From the IMG/VR virus record IMGVR_UViG_3300021077_000022, positions 1 through 51,091 of that record: DNA of 51,091 nucleotides; one strand, written 5' to 3'. Made by a program: the position numbers and the translations under genes. Origin of the DNA: a virus. The notes under the pieces were generated by a model. It was not told the origin of the DNA and did no database searches. It was given only the letters and a program-made list of their open reading frames with translations. How positions within the stretch are numbered: the stretch's first letter is position 1; the number at the start of each line of letters is the position of its first letter. Positions 6,210-13,904 of the stretch are shown here, in pieces.

Positions 6210-7043
6210 ATGACTCCCGCTTACGCATCCACCAAGGTGGTTCCTATTGAAAGAATCGTGGAAGATCCATCGATTCAGGTGCGAGTTTCGATCGATCCCA
6301 GAGAGGTTAAAGTTCAGGAGGCTCTCATTCAAGAGCATGGGTTTGTGGATGGAGTTGTGCTGTACTACGAGAATGACCCATCGACCGACCCGCTCCTTTT
6401 GTCGGACGGATTCCATCGGCTTGCAGCTTACCGTAATCTCGGCCACACTCAAGTTCGAGCCATACTGCGCAAAGGAGACAAGTCCGACGCTCTGAGGTAT
6501 GCCATCAAGAACAACTGCCACCACGGCGCCCGGATGACGAATGCCGATAAGCGCCGCGCCGCCGAACTGGCAGTAGTGGACGAACGCATTGGAGAGTTGG
6601 ATGACAAGGAAATTGCCCGCATGATCGGCGTGTCCGTGTCTTTGGTGGCCGGCGTGAGACGTGGGGAGACCAAGGAAGCGAGGCGGCGTAAGGCGGTGGA
6701 GAGACGGCAAGGTAAGTCCGGGTCGGGTGGGGAATCCGTTCATCCAGTCGTCGCGCACGAGCGCCACCACGAGGACAAGCGGCCAACGAAGGCCATGCGT
6801 CTTGCGCAGATCATGGAGGATCTTCGGCTCGACGTCATCGAGGAAGCCGATCTGGTCGGCCTAACGGAAACGAAGTCGGCCGCATACCACTTCCTGCCGA
6901 AGGCCGGAGGGTCCATCTCCCTGAAGATCGTCAACAAGGATGGACTCCCAATGGTTGAGCTTCCGGTGACGATCGTGAAGGAGTGGAAGTATGAGCAGGT
7001 CGTCCTCAAGTTGGAGGACGGAAAGGTGGGGATGGTGGAATGA
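6210..7043 (+). CDS. ParB/Spo0J-like DNA-binding protein
   Basis: 277 residues. The N-terminal domain (about 10-95) has the ParB-type fold signals, including a conserved ALIQEHGFVDGVVL segment and LLSDGFHRLAAYRNLG, the DGxHR motif of the ParB/Srx nucleotide-binding family. A helix-turn-helix follows at about 125-145 (DDKEIARMIGVSVSLVAGVRRG). The C-terminal ~90 residues are not recognised. Start taken as ATG 6210 (GTG 6204 in frame is possible). Phage ParB-like proteins act as DNA-binding regulators or partition factors. The palindrome beside its own promoter makes autoregulation plausible. ATGA overlap with the next gene. Confidence 0.75.
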   Translation: MTPAYASTKVVPIERIVEDPSIQVRVSIDPREVKVQEALIQEHGFVDGVVLYYENDPSTDPLLLSDGFHRLAAYRNLGHTQVRAILRKGDKSDALRYAIKNNCHHGARMTNADKRRAAELAVVDERIGELDDKEIARMIGVSVSLVAGVRRGETKEARRRKAVERRQGKSGSGGESVHPVVAHERHHEDKRPTKAMRLAQIMEDLRLDVIEEADLVGLTETKSAAYHFLPKAGGSISLKIVNKDGLPMVELPVTIVKEWKYEQVVLKLEDGKVGMVE

Positions 7044-7291
7044 GTAAGTGGGACCTCACATTCGAAATCATCAAGACTATGGGGATGCTGTACGAGGTTC
7101 GCTTCCAAGGTCCGAAAAAGCTCGGAGCCGCGATGGAGCGCTTCTACAACTTGAGGGGAGTGTTGGATTATATGCCGCAGGAATGGCTCAATGCGAACGA
7201 TGCAGCCAGCGAGTTCCTGGACTACATTTACACCGGGTCACCAGAGCCGGAGTGGCTGAAAGAAGCCGAGTATGACTCCAAGAGAACTTAG
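7040..7291 (+). CDS. Hypothetical protein (83 aa)
   Basis: ATGA overlap with the ParB-like gene. Mixed alpha/beta composition with many aromatic residues (WDLTFEIIKTMGMLYEVRF) and an acidic C-terminus. No domain recognised; co-transcribed with the ParB-like gene. Confidence 0.55.
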   Translation: MSKWDLTFEIIKTMGMLYEVRFQGPKKLGAAMERFYNLRGVLDYMPQEWLNANDAASEFLDYIYTGSPEPEWLKEAEYDSKRT

Positions 7292-7601
7292 GATCGCGGT
7301 TCGGGACGGCCGCATGACCGCCGTGGACCCTTCCATCTACATAAATGGCTACCCCCCTCCCTTGGAATGGCCGAAATGGAAAAGAGATCGGCTCAGGGCG
7401 GCAATACGGGCGGCTATTCTTTTCATGCGCGGCACGGGGTGGCGGGGAGTTATGGGGGATTTGTCCCGCCGTGGATTTCTGAAGAAGGAAACCGTGTCCA
7501 AGGCACGCGTTGCTCAGTACGTTAAGGTCGGGATTGCGTACCTGATGAAGCAGGGATGCTTCGAAGTGGTTAAGAATTCGGGGAAGAAAAGTGACAGTTG
7601 A
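7272..7601 (+). CDS. Hypothetical protein (109 aa)
   Basis: Overlaps the previous gene by 20 bases. Basic and partly helical (KRDRLRAAIRAAILFMRGTG; VSKARVAQYVKVGIAYL). The C-terminal half could be a winged-helix-like or small helical domain, but no family is recognised. Confidence 0.5.
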   Translation: MTPRELRIAVRDGRMTAVDPSIYINGYPPPLEWPKWKRDRLRAAIRAAILFMRGTGWRGVMGDLSRRGFLKKETVSKARVAQYVKVGIAYLMKQGCFEVVKNSGKKSDS

Positions 7602-8064
7602 ATTAGCCGTGCAGTGGATCGGGATTCTGTTTGCCGCTGTCCTGGCCGTAGGGGCGGCTTTCAAGATAGTGCGGGATGTCATTCTGTACCGCAAGCCATC
7701 CGTGGATGCTCCTGCCGGTCCAGTGGATGACCAAGCGGAGGATGGAACTATCTTCCGTAAAATTGCCGAGCAGCTAAACGTCTGGTCGTCCAACCAGAAG
7801 TCGCAGTCCGATAGAATGATTGCGGTGCTCGATTCCATGGCCTTGTCGTTCGATAAGTTCGCCAGGGGTCAAGATCGCTGGATGAAGCAAATGTTCGGAG
7901 GGGACGGCGGAGGGTACTCTGAAATGACGGATGCCGAGGGCGAGCTTCGCGAGCGGGCCGAAGGTATTCGACGCCGGTATGGGGTGACTTGGGAAGAGGC
8001 CATGGACCGCGCGAAAAAGACTTTTGTGTACGATCCAGACGCTAAAATGCGGGACAATGTGTAG
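7591..8064 (+). CDS. Single-pass membrane protein with coiled coil (157 aa)
   Basis: GTG 7591 is preceded by GGGAAG. Residues 4-26 (ELAVQWIGILFAAVLAVGAA) form one membrane helix with the N-terminus short and outside-type; the rest is polar with a helical segment and a basic/acidic C-terminal domain (GVTWEEAMDRAKKTF). The architecture fits a membrane-anchored phage accessory protein. A lysis role cannot be claimed, since no endolysin lies nearby. Confidence 0.6.
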   Translation: MTVELAVQWIGILFAAVLAVGAAFKIVRDVILYRKPSVDAPAGPVDDQAEDGTIFRKIAEQLNVWSSNQKSQSDRMIAVLDSMALSFDKFARGQDRWMKQMFGGDGGGYSEMTDAEGELRERAEGIRRRYGVTWEEAMDRAKKTFVYDPDAKMRDNV

Positions 8065-8248
8065 CGAAAATCAAAGAAAGGAGAACACGCCTAGCGCGGA
8101 AGTCCAACTCATCAAGACGTAGCCAGTACGGAGCACGTCCCACTTGGAAGACAGCGGGCCGTGCAGAGCTTTGAGACTTGGGCCGGCTACAACAACTCTG
8201 AGGGGAGTCGGGAAGGCGGCTTGGGTTTCAGGGCTCTGCAAGGAATGT

Positions 8249-9244
8249 ATGGATAAGTCACTTAAAGATCGGTTCGCCAAACACATTTACAAATCACTCG
8301 AACGGCAACTCAAGAGGACCCAGGACCCAATCGTACTGTCTGAGGATATTGTGGATGCGGTTGAGTTGATCTACGATATTGTCCACGAGCAGGAGGGGAT
8401 CGCTTCAGTCCCCACATCATTGCAGGGTCCCACGTTGGACCGCGCGGAAAGTTCTCGCGTCGATACCCCGCCTCCCCCAAGGGGGGCATTGGTCCATAAG
8501 GATGTCGCCACCGACCCCGGAGAGGCTAAGCCTGTAATACTGATGCCGGGAGATCCTGGATTCAGCGATACCACTCCAAATGAAGTTGAGAGGAAGGTAT
8601 TTTCCGCCGGCTCTGGAGTCAGAAGGAGAGCCACGTCTAACCCAAGGAAACCTTCCAATCTGGTTGAGACTCCGAAGTGGGACGTTTCCGACTTGATATC
8701 CCTGATCGACCAGAATACCCCGGATACTATCGAGTTCACCCCGGATGGTATGGAAGGGTCGAAGGTCGTTATCGTGGCGCGCAAAAACATTCAGAACCAA
8801 GTTGGTATGGGAAGCGTACTGTTGACCTACAAGCACGCCGCCGTGGGGGATAATACTGGCGGAGGGGCAGTAGAAGGTAAAAGTGTGTCCCTTGGACTTC
8901 TGACTGCCCGAGTGCCGTTTAGCGTGTACGATGAGACTCAGGACATCGGGAACGCGATAGACGGCCCCAAGGGGATCACGGTGCAACTGAGGGGAATGTA
9001 TAAGGCCCGTCCAGAGACCATGGAACCGTTTCTTTCCGGCTCCGCTCCGAGGTTGGGACCTGGTATGGCGGGAGTTGACCCGATGGGGGACTCGCTGGAG
9101 GAGAGGTTGACTCCTGGGCTCAAGTCCGTATCCGATCCATATGCCAGTAAAGGGGACGATTCCATACTTCGAGAGCACCTGTTGAACTTATCTAGATCGA
9201 ACGCCGGCCTGGTCCCGTCAGGAAAGGGATCGAACTCTCGCTAA
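8249..9244 (+). CDS. Hypothetical protein (331 aa), Pro/Ser-rich
   Basis: Start set at ATG 8249, preceded by AAGGA. The frame is open back to TTG 8144, and that extension includes a segment ending SGLCKEC, which resembles half of a zinc knuckle. The N-terminal ~60 residues are helical, then a long Pro/Ser/Asp linker, then a C-terminal region with a beta-rich block (SKVVIVARKNIQNQVGMGSV). No family recognised. A reverse-orientation 14-bp repeat lies inside (8427-8440). The 180-base stretch 8065-8248 holds no other gene I can support. Confidence 0.55.
   Translation: MDKSLKDRFAKHIYKSLERQLKRTQDPIVLSEDIVDAVELIYDIVHEQEGIASVPTSLQGPTLDRAESSRVDTPPPPRGALVHKDVATDPGEAKPVILMPGDPGFSDTTPNEVERKVFSAGSGVRRRATSNPRKPSNLVETPKWDVSDLISLIDQNTPDTIEFTPDGMEGSKVVIVARKNIQNQVGMGSVLLTYKHAAVGDNTGGGAVEGKSVSLGLLTARVPFSVYDETQDIGNAIDGPKGITVQLRGMYKARPETMEPFLSGSAPRLGPGMAGVDPMGDSLEERLTPGLKSVSDPYASKGDDSILREHLLNLSRSNAGLVPSGKGSNSR
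8427..8440 (-). promoter_or_regulatory. 14-bp near-palindromic element, copy 3 (intragenic, reverse)
   Basis: Reads GTCCCACGTTGGAC on the plus strand, the exact reverse complement of the consensus. It is inside a coding region with no promoter nearby, so it would act, if at all, as an intragenic binding site. Confidence 0.5.
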
Positions 9245-9339
9245 ACGAGTGGTTTCGGGGTACCATAAACATGAACGGAATTCATCAGCGCCTCGGTAGA
9301 CTTAACATTTTTGCACGAATCAGACGATTGGAGAAACAA

Positions 9340-9606
9340 ATGGGTACAATTGCAGAACAACTCAATACCGTTCAGACGTCCCTTACCGCAACACAGGCGG
9401 ATGTGGCGTCGCTCGCAACCGGCATTACTGGGCTGGAAGCGACCATCGCTCAACTACAGCAATCTGTCGCCAACGAAGGCGACAACTTAACCGCCGCAAC
9501 GCAGGCCATCCTCACTGGTTTGGTGGCGCAGGCTGCCGCCGCTAAGACCTCGGCCGACGCCGCCGTGGCGGAACTCCCGGCACCGGCAACTCCCCCCACA
9601 GCGTAA
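9340..9606 (+). CDS. Small coiled-coil protein (88 aa)
   Basis: ATG 9340 is chosen because GGAG lies seven bases upstream; the in-frame ATG at 9271 has none. The protein is almost one coiled coil (EQLNTVQTSLTATQADVASL and on) ending in an Ala/Pro-rich tail. It resembles small phage virion-associated coiled-coil proteins, but the role is not known. A long terminator-like hairpin follows immediately. Confidence 0.6.
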   Translation: MGTIAEQLNTVQTSLTATQADVASLATGITGLEATIAQLQQSVANEGDNLTAATQAILTGLVAQAAAAKTSADAAVAELPAPATPPTA

Positions 9607-9617
9607 CACCCCGCACC

Positions 9618-9673
9618 AACAGAGTAGCCCGCATCCGACATGAACCGATATGCCGTATGCGGGTTGCTCTGTT
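9618..9673 (+). terminator. Long hairpin, likely terminator
   Basis: A 17-bp stem (9618-9634 with 9657-9673; two G-U pairs) containing AGAGTAGCCCGCAT on the left, 22-nt loop, followed by TTGTATT. The U-run is poor, but the stem is very stable and separates the small coiled-coil gene from the terminase promoter. Confidence 0.65.
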
Positions 9674-9677
9674 TGTA

Positions 9678-9705
9678 TTGACTGATCGCTTGGGTTTGGT
9701 ACTAT
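9678..9705 (+). promoter_or_regulatory. Promoter giving a leaderless terminase-module mRNA
   Basis: TTGACT (9678-9683), 16 bp, TACTAT (9700-9705). The GTG start codon lies only six bases further (9712), so transcription should start at or beside the start codon. No ribosome site is present. Confidence 0.65.
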
Positions 9706-9711
9706 GTAAGC

Positions 9712-10218
9712 GTGACAGATAGAAAGAAGCCCAGATTAACTCCTATTGCGGTGGCCATGAAGCAGGCGGAGAAGAGCCGACCTGCGGATGTAACCCCCGA
9801 TCCAGTACTGCTGAACATCCCCCCTAGTCTCGCAGCCCGAAAAATAACATCCAAGAGCATAGCAAGCGGAAGCTATCAGAATGCCATGAGGGCGGCATGT
9901 GCCCCTCAGGTACTCTTGGAGTACTTTCGAGCACTGGTGACCGGGATTAAGAACGTTGACCCGGCCATCATGAGGCAGGCAGGTGAGATATACCAGATGC
10001 TTGGTGGCAAGAACGGAGTTAACATAAACCTCCAACAGAACAACGTAAACCAAACGGCCAACGTTTCGGCATCGCGAGATAGGGGATTATCCTCTCCCGA
10101 TGATATGTTCCGCATGCTGGCGGCCGAAAGGGAACAGCGGTTGCTTTCCCCTAGCCGGACGGTTGAATTGGTGGCGACTCCGGTAAGCTACGAGAAGGAA
10201 AAGCCAACAGAGGAATAG
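9712..10218 (+). CDS. Candidate terminase small subunit
   Basis: 168 residues at the usual place of a small terminase, four bases before the large-terminase start. The N-terminus is basic; the middle is helical (SIASGSYQNAMRAAC; VLLEYFRALVTGIKNVDPA); a Asn/Gln-rich linker (NLQQNNVNQTANV) precedes a charged tail. The helical centre could be the DNA-binding/oligomerising part, but no diagnostic motif is seen. Assignment rests on position. Expressed from a promoter that appears to give a leaderless GTG-start mRNA. Confidence 0.5.
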   Translation: MTDRKKPRLTPIAVAMKQAEKSRPADVTPDPVLLNIPPSLAARKITSKSIASGSYQNAMRAACAPQVLLEYFRALVTGIKNVDPAIMRQAGEIYQMLGGKNGVNINLQQNNVNQTANVSASRDRGLSSPDDMFRMLAAEREQRLLSPSRTVELVATPVSYEKEKPTEE

Positions 10219-10221
10219 CCC

Positions 10222-12492
10222 ATGTGGAAGCGAGACCCCGGTGTTTCCACGATGATTGAGTATTTCGATCGGGGCATCCCTGGTCGATTGAAGATGACCG
10301 AGGACAACTGGGCCGGCCTCTCATCGATCGATAAGTTCGCGGCGATTGGCAGTTTGCCTGACGGGAAAAACCTCAAAGAGGCGATTCTTGAGCAAGGTCG
10401 AGAATGCGCGAACGACTTCAGTTATGCCGCCCGGAACTACTTCTGGATCACCAATAAGAAGAAGAAGGAGCAGTTGTTCTCCTTATGGGAGAGCCAATAC
10501 CTGATTCTCGATAAGTACTACGAACTCAAAGCCAAGGGAAGAGCGCAGAAGATTATCGTGCTGAAGGCTCGGCAACTCGGATGTAGCCGATTGATCGAAT
10601 CCATGATTGCGTGGCGCGCGATGTTTTTCCCAAACACGAATGCGATCGTTGTGTCGGTTGACCAGAAGCACTCCTCATTCCTGTTCGGCTACATGCTCTA
10701 CATCTACGACCATATGCCGTGGTGGCTGAAGCCGATGGCGGCACAACGAAAAGAAGAGGCCGGCCTTTTTTTTGAGAACGACGATGCATCGCAGAGGTCC
10801 AGGTTCCCCGGCATGAATTCCAGGGTAATGGTTCAGTGGTCTAACCAGTATTCGGGAGTCGGCCAGGGCATCCCCGTGGATGCGTGCCACATTTCCGAGT
10901 TCGCGAATTACGATGAGGATGACCTCGAAGCCATCGTCAACGAGGACCTGGGGAACTCGATGGCGGATGAGCCCGAAGTATTCGGCTTTATGGAGGGGAC
11001 CGGGCAGGGGGCCGGCACGGCGGCGCATCGGATTTGGAACGCGAACGAGGAACGCCTCGACCTCGGCAAGTGGCCCAAGTGGTACCCCCTGTTTCTCCCT
11101 AGCTTCTTCGAGACGACCCGCGTTCTCGCGCCCCCAAGTGGCTGGCATATCCAGGAGCCAGAGAGGGTGATGCGAGAGCGGACCAAGAAGGAATGGTGTC
11201 GCTGCAATAATCCAGAATGCGGGAAGTACAAGAAGGGGGTCTTACTCGGAGAACCAGTCGCCGGATCGGCATGCCCGGATTGCAAGGTCGGCACGCTCGT
11301 TCCCATGATGCTTACCGACGGCCAGTGTTTCTGGCATCAGGACAATCGTGAGCAGGCCGAGGCTCAGGGGGAAAAGGCAAAAAAGCAATGGAAGCAGGAG
11401 CAGTGCGTCACCAGTGAGGAGGCGTGGCAGGTAAGCGGCTACGTGATGTTCAATGATGCCTGCCGGGAATGGGTTAATAGCACGATCAGCCACGACCCGA
11501 TAAAAAAGGGAAAGATATACCGGGACACCGGAGAAGTCCACGGAGCCCGCCCCAAAACCAAGGAAGACGATCGTCAGGTGTGCTATGTCCCCTCCTGTAA
11601 CGTCGATCATCGTCATGACGAAACCCCGCTTTCGGTTTGGGAGGAGCCGCATCCGGGCAGGCAGTACGTGGTCGGTGTGGATGTGAGCGAGGGGATCGGA
11701 CAGGACTTCAGCGTTATTTTTGTCAATAAGGTTGGCCGGACGGCCGGAGAGCCTGACGAGCAAGCGGCGGTTTGGCGCGACAATCGCACAAAACCAAAAG
11801 AGTTGGCGTTCTACTGTAATGTGATTGGTCGCTGGTATAACGATGCAATGATGTGCATCGAGTACAACACTTACCAGACCACTGGCGACGACATTATATA
11901 CGTCTATCAGTATCCGAACGTGTTTCGGTGGAAGAACAAGGAGGTCATTAACCCACTGACCCATAAGTGGCACTGGTGGACCAAAGTAAACACCAAATCC
12001 TACCTTCACCAGACGGCTGTGGACTGGCTTCTGTCGAGAGCATGGATAATCAGATCGCCTAATTTCGCCAAGGAAATCACGACATACCGCAAGGAGGAGT
12101 TCGACTCCAGGGTGTTCGGTGCCGAGTCCGGATTCCACGATGACGAGGCGATGGCGGGAATGATTTCCTTGTACTGCGCTCATGAGTTGGATTGCGACCA
12201 ATCGGGGAGAGTTCGTGTACCCAGCCTCGTCGAGGTCCAACGTCCAGCCAGATACCGCTGCTATTGTGGTTCTTGTAGGTTCGGGGAATCTAGGGATTCC
12301 GATGGAGGTTGGTCTTGGGTGTGCGACAACCCGGACAGGGAGTACCGCTGTCCGGAGTGCGGGTCGATTCAATTGCGAGCGATACCGCTGGAGACCCCGC
12401 ACGATAGCAGTTTGGATTTCGATGGTGTGATGGCGATGATGGGGAAGCGTCCAGAGGGCCAAGCCCAAGAGGTATCCGTGGACTACTTGTGA
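10222..12492 (+). CDS. terL: Terminase large subunit
   Basis: 756 residues: ATP-dependent DNA packaging motor. ATPase domain: Walker A-like KARQLGCS (about residues 115-122) and Walker B-like DACHISEFANY (about 219-229). Nuclease domain (RNase H-like): VVGVDVSEGIGQDFS (first Asp, about 482), CIEYNT (acidic, about 545) and FHDDEAMAGM (about 635). Unusually there are two zinc-ribbon-like insertions: CRCNNPECGK...CPDCK at about 328-355, and a C-terminal CYCGSC...CPECG at about 681-715. The protein is therefore longer than the usual 450-600 residues. Start ATG 10222 follows AGAGGAATAG. Confidence 0.92.
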   Translation: MWKRDPGVSTMIEYFDRGIPGRLKMTEDNWAGLSSIDKFAAIGSLPDGKNLKEAILEQGRECANDFSYAARNYFWITNKKKKEQLFSLWESQYLILDKYYELKAKGRAQKIIVLKARQLGCSRLIESMIAWRAMFFPNTNAIVVSVDQKHSSFLFGYMLYIYDHMPWWLKPMAAQRKEEAGLFFENDDASQRSRFPGMNSRVMVQWSNQYSGVGQGIPVDACHISEFANYDEDDLEAIVNEDLGNSMADEPEVFGFMEGTGQGAGTAAHRIWNANEERLDLGKWPKWYPLFLPSFFETTRVLAPPSGWHIQEPERVMRERTKKEWCRCNNPECGKYKKGVLLGEPVAGSACPDCKVGTLVPMMLTDGQCFWHQDNREQAEAQGEKAKKQWKQEQCVTSEEAWQVSGYVMFNDACREWVNSTISHDPIKKGKIYRDTGEVHGARPKTKEDDRQVCYVPSCNVDHRHDETPLSVWEEPHPGRQYVVGVDVSEGIGQDFSVIFVNKVGRTAGEPDEQAAVWRDNRTKPKELAFYCNVIGRWYNDAMMCIEYNTYQTTGDDIIYVYQYPNVFRWKNKEVINPLTHKWHWWTKVNTKSYLHQTAVDWLLSRAWIIRSPNFAKEITTYRKEEFDSRVFGAESGFHDDEAMAGMISLYCAHELDCDQSGRVRVPSLVEVQRPARYRCYCGSCRFGESRDSDGGWSWVCDNPDREYRCPECGSIQLRAIPLETPHDSSLDFDGVMAMMGKRPEGQAQEVSVDYL

Positions 12493-12496
12493 CCAC

Positions 12497-12525
12497 TTGC
12501 AGTCAAGAGGGAAAGGGTTTAGTAT
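12497..12525 (+). promoter_or_regulatory. Promoter for a leaderless mRNA (12532 gene)
   Basis: TTGCAG (12497-12502), 17 bp, TAGTAT (12520-12525), with ATG six bases later at 12532. No ribosome site is seen before that ATG. Confidence 0.6.
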
Positions 12526-12531
12526 AGGGCC

Positions 12532-13125
12532 ATGGCAAAACCTTCTACCGTGCGATTTAACTTACAGGTTGACCTCCAACCGGAAGAGGTCCCGACACTC
12601 ATTGGGCTGGTTGATGGAGACCAGAACGAAGTTCAGAAATTGTCCACGTTGTCCGAGTCGCTGCTTCACGACACTTCCGGTGGCGGCATGATGCTCACGC
12701 CAGACGAGATGGCGCGGATCACCGAAGCCACGGGATTAGACCCTAACTGCGGCGAGGACCTCATTCCGCTCTTGTCGGAAGCGTCCGGAAAAGAGGAGGG
12801 GAAATTGACCTTCAAGATTTCGGTCGATCCCGTATATGAGGCGTATTACAGGGAGGCGGCCGAGATGCAGGGGCGCTCGGTAAAGGAGCTGGTTCAAGAC
12901 ATAATCAATACAATCATGGACAACGATCCCCTTCAGTACAACATGGGAAATTTTGGATTCCCCGAGGTTTTCCGCATGCTTCCAAAGGACAAGGAAGGGG
13001 TAGAGCAATTGCTCGGCGGAAAATTCCAGGACGGGATGTCGCTGGTGTCCCTGATTCGGAAGGCTCTCGGAAGCGACATGTTTGAGGGGATGGTCGATTC
13101 GCCATCCCAAACGGGGGAGAAATAA
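12532..13125 (+). CDS. Protein with a ribbon-helix-helix-like domain (197 aa)
   Basis: The segment at about residues 87-127 (KLTFKISVDPVYEAYYREAA, then QGRSVKELVQDIINTI) has the strand-helix-helix pattern of Arc/MetJ-type ribbon-helix-helix DNA-binding domains. Flanking regions are unrecognised: an N-terminal acidic part and a C-terminal helical part. The gene has its own promoter and apparently a leaderless transcript, as many phage repressor genes do. It is one of three candidates for binding the 14-bp palindromes. Stop overlaps the next ATG by one base. Confidence 0.55.
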   Translation: MAKPSTVRFNLQVDLQPEEVPTLIGLVDGDQNEVQKLSTLSESLLHDTSGGGMMLTPDEMARITEATGLDPNCGEDLIPLLSEASGKEEGKLTFKISVDPVYEAYYREAAEMQGRSVKELVQDIINTIMDNDPLQYNMGNFGFPEVFRMLPKDKEGVEQLLGGKFQDGMSLVSLIRKALGSDMFEGMVDSPSQTGEK

Positions 13126-13292
13126 TGGATAAAGTTGAGGCTATGCTGTCACCTATCAGGGATGCGATCTTCCATGGTGAGCTTACCAACAAAGAACTTG
13201 CGTTCGCCTACGGAGCGCTGCAATCCTTGGCCGATCTCTCCGCTGGCCTCGCCGGCATTAAGTCAAGGTCCAACGTGGGACTGGAGGTGTAA
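13125..13292 (+). CDS. Small helical protein (55 aa)
   Basis: TAATG overlap with the previous gene and GGGGGAG upstream. Predicted helical throughout (KVEAMLSPIRDAIFHGELTN, then a second Ala/Leu helix), so probably a small helical hairpin. The last codons carry the palindrome at 13268-13281. Unknown function. Confidence 0.55.
   Translation: MDKVEAMLSPIRDAIFHGELTNKELAFAYGALQSLADLSAGLAGIKSRSNVGLEV
13268..13281 (+). promoter_or_regulatory. 14-bp near-palindromic element, copy 4
   Basis: GTCCAACGTGGGAC within the 3' end of the 55-residue gene, ending 14 nt before the TTG start at 13296 and directly before that gene's GGAGG ribosome site. Confidence 0.6.
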
Positions 13293-13295
13293 GTC

Positions 13296-13748
13296 TTGCC
13301 CCTGTTTACCGAGGCGTGCATATCACCGGATTGCGTCCTTGATGGTGATTCCACCGACGAGTACTACAAGCACTGGAACGACCCCCAGCGTCCCTGTGTG
13401 GCGTGCGGCGGCCCAACCAAGAGGTTTCCGAGCCAGTTCTCCAGCCCCTTCATGGGGGAGATGTCCCGTCGGTATGTGGATACATCGCTGGATGACGGAC
13501 ATCGGAAGGATCTCTCGCATTGGGTTTTTGAAAAAGGACCGGACGGAAAGGTTAAGCCTTCCCTGATATCAACATTCCAAGAGCAGAGGGAATACTGTAA
13601 GCGGAATGGCCTAGCCAATCCATCCGATCTCGACAGTAATTGCGAGGTATCCGAGGACGGCCGGAGATTCCAAAAGGCTACCGCAACGCTCCAAGACCTT
13701 AAAGAGTTGGAAAAGAAGACTGTTGCGCAACCAGCCAATCCAGCCTAA
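13296..13748 (+). CDS. Zinc-ribbon-containing protein (150 aa)
   Basis: TTG 13296 behind GGAGGTG. The N-terminus carries a probable zinc ribbon: CISPDC at residues 8-13 and CVACGG at about 34-39. The rest is polar, ending in a helix (ATLQDLKELEKK). The arrangement is like small zinc-ribbon proteins found beside portal genes in phages, perhaps a structural or assembly accessory. No specific function known. Confidence 0.55.
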   Translation: MPLFTEACISPDCVLDGDSTDEYYKHWNDPQRPCVACGGPTKRFPSQFSSPFMGEMSRRYVDTSLDDGHRKDLSHWVFEKGPDGKVKPSLISTFQEQREYCKRNGLANPSDLDSNCEVSEDGRRFQKATATLQDLKELEKKTVAQPANPA

Positions 13749-13768
13749 ACTATCGGCAGGAGGCTTCC

Positions 13769-13870
13769 ATGAAGCGACACAAGAGCGGCCGTAAGGTCAA
13801 GGGCGGTAACGACCCCCGGCAACCGAACGCTCCGCATCGGGCAACCCGCAAGCCAAAGGCTCGCCGTTGA
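13769..13870 (+). CDS. Polybasic micro-protein (33 aa)
   Basis: ATG 13769 with GCAGGAGG upstream, good spacing. Thirteen of 33 residues are Lys or Arg (MKRHKSGRKVKGG and so on), with several Pro and His. It precedes the portal gene. Similar very basic micro-ORFs lie downstream at 16234 and 16360. A nucleic-acid-binding, possibly packaged peptide is a guess. Confidence 0.5.
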   Translation: MKRHKSGRKVKGGNDPRQPNAPHRATRKPKARR

Positions 13871-13871
13871 T

Positions 13872-13889
13872 CTCTCTCTGCCGTGAGAA
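13872..13889 (+). repeat. 18-nt element upstream of portal
   Basis: CTCTCTCTGCCGTGAGAA, identical to 34041-34058; both copies are followed within a few bases by AGCGT and lie just before a start codon (13905 and 34068). A shorter 13-nt match occurs in reverse at 21654-21666. A small TCTC/GAGA hairpin is possible in RNA. Confidence 0.55.
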
Positions 13890-13904
13890 CAGCGTGATTC
13901 AAAA

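Noticed and set aside
12229-12250. Another copy of the 14-bp palindrome (GTCCAACGTCCAGC in terL)
   Set aside because: Only the left half matches; the right half does not pair or fit the variants.
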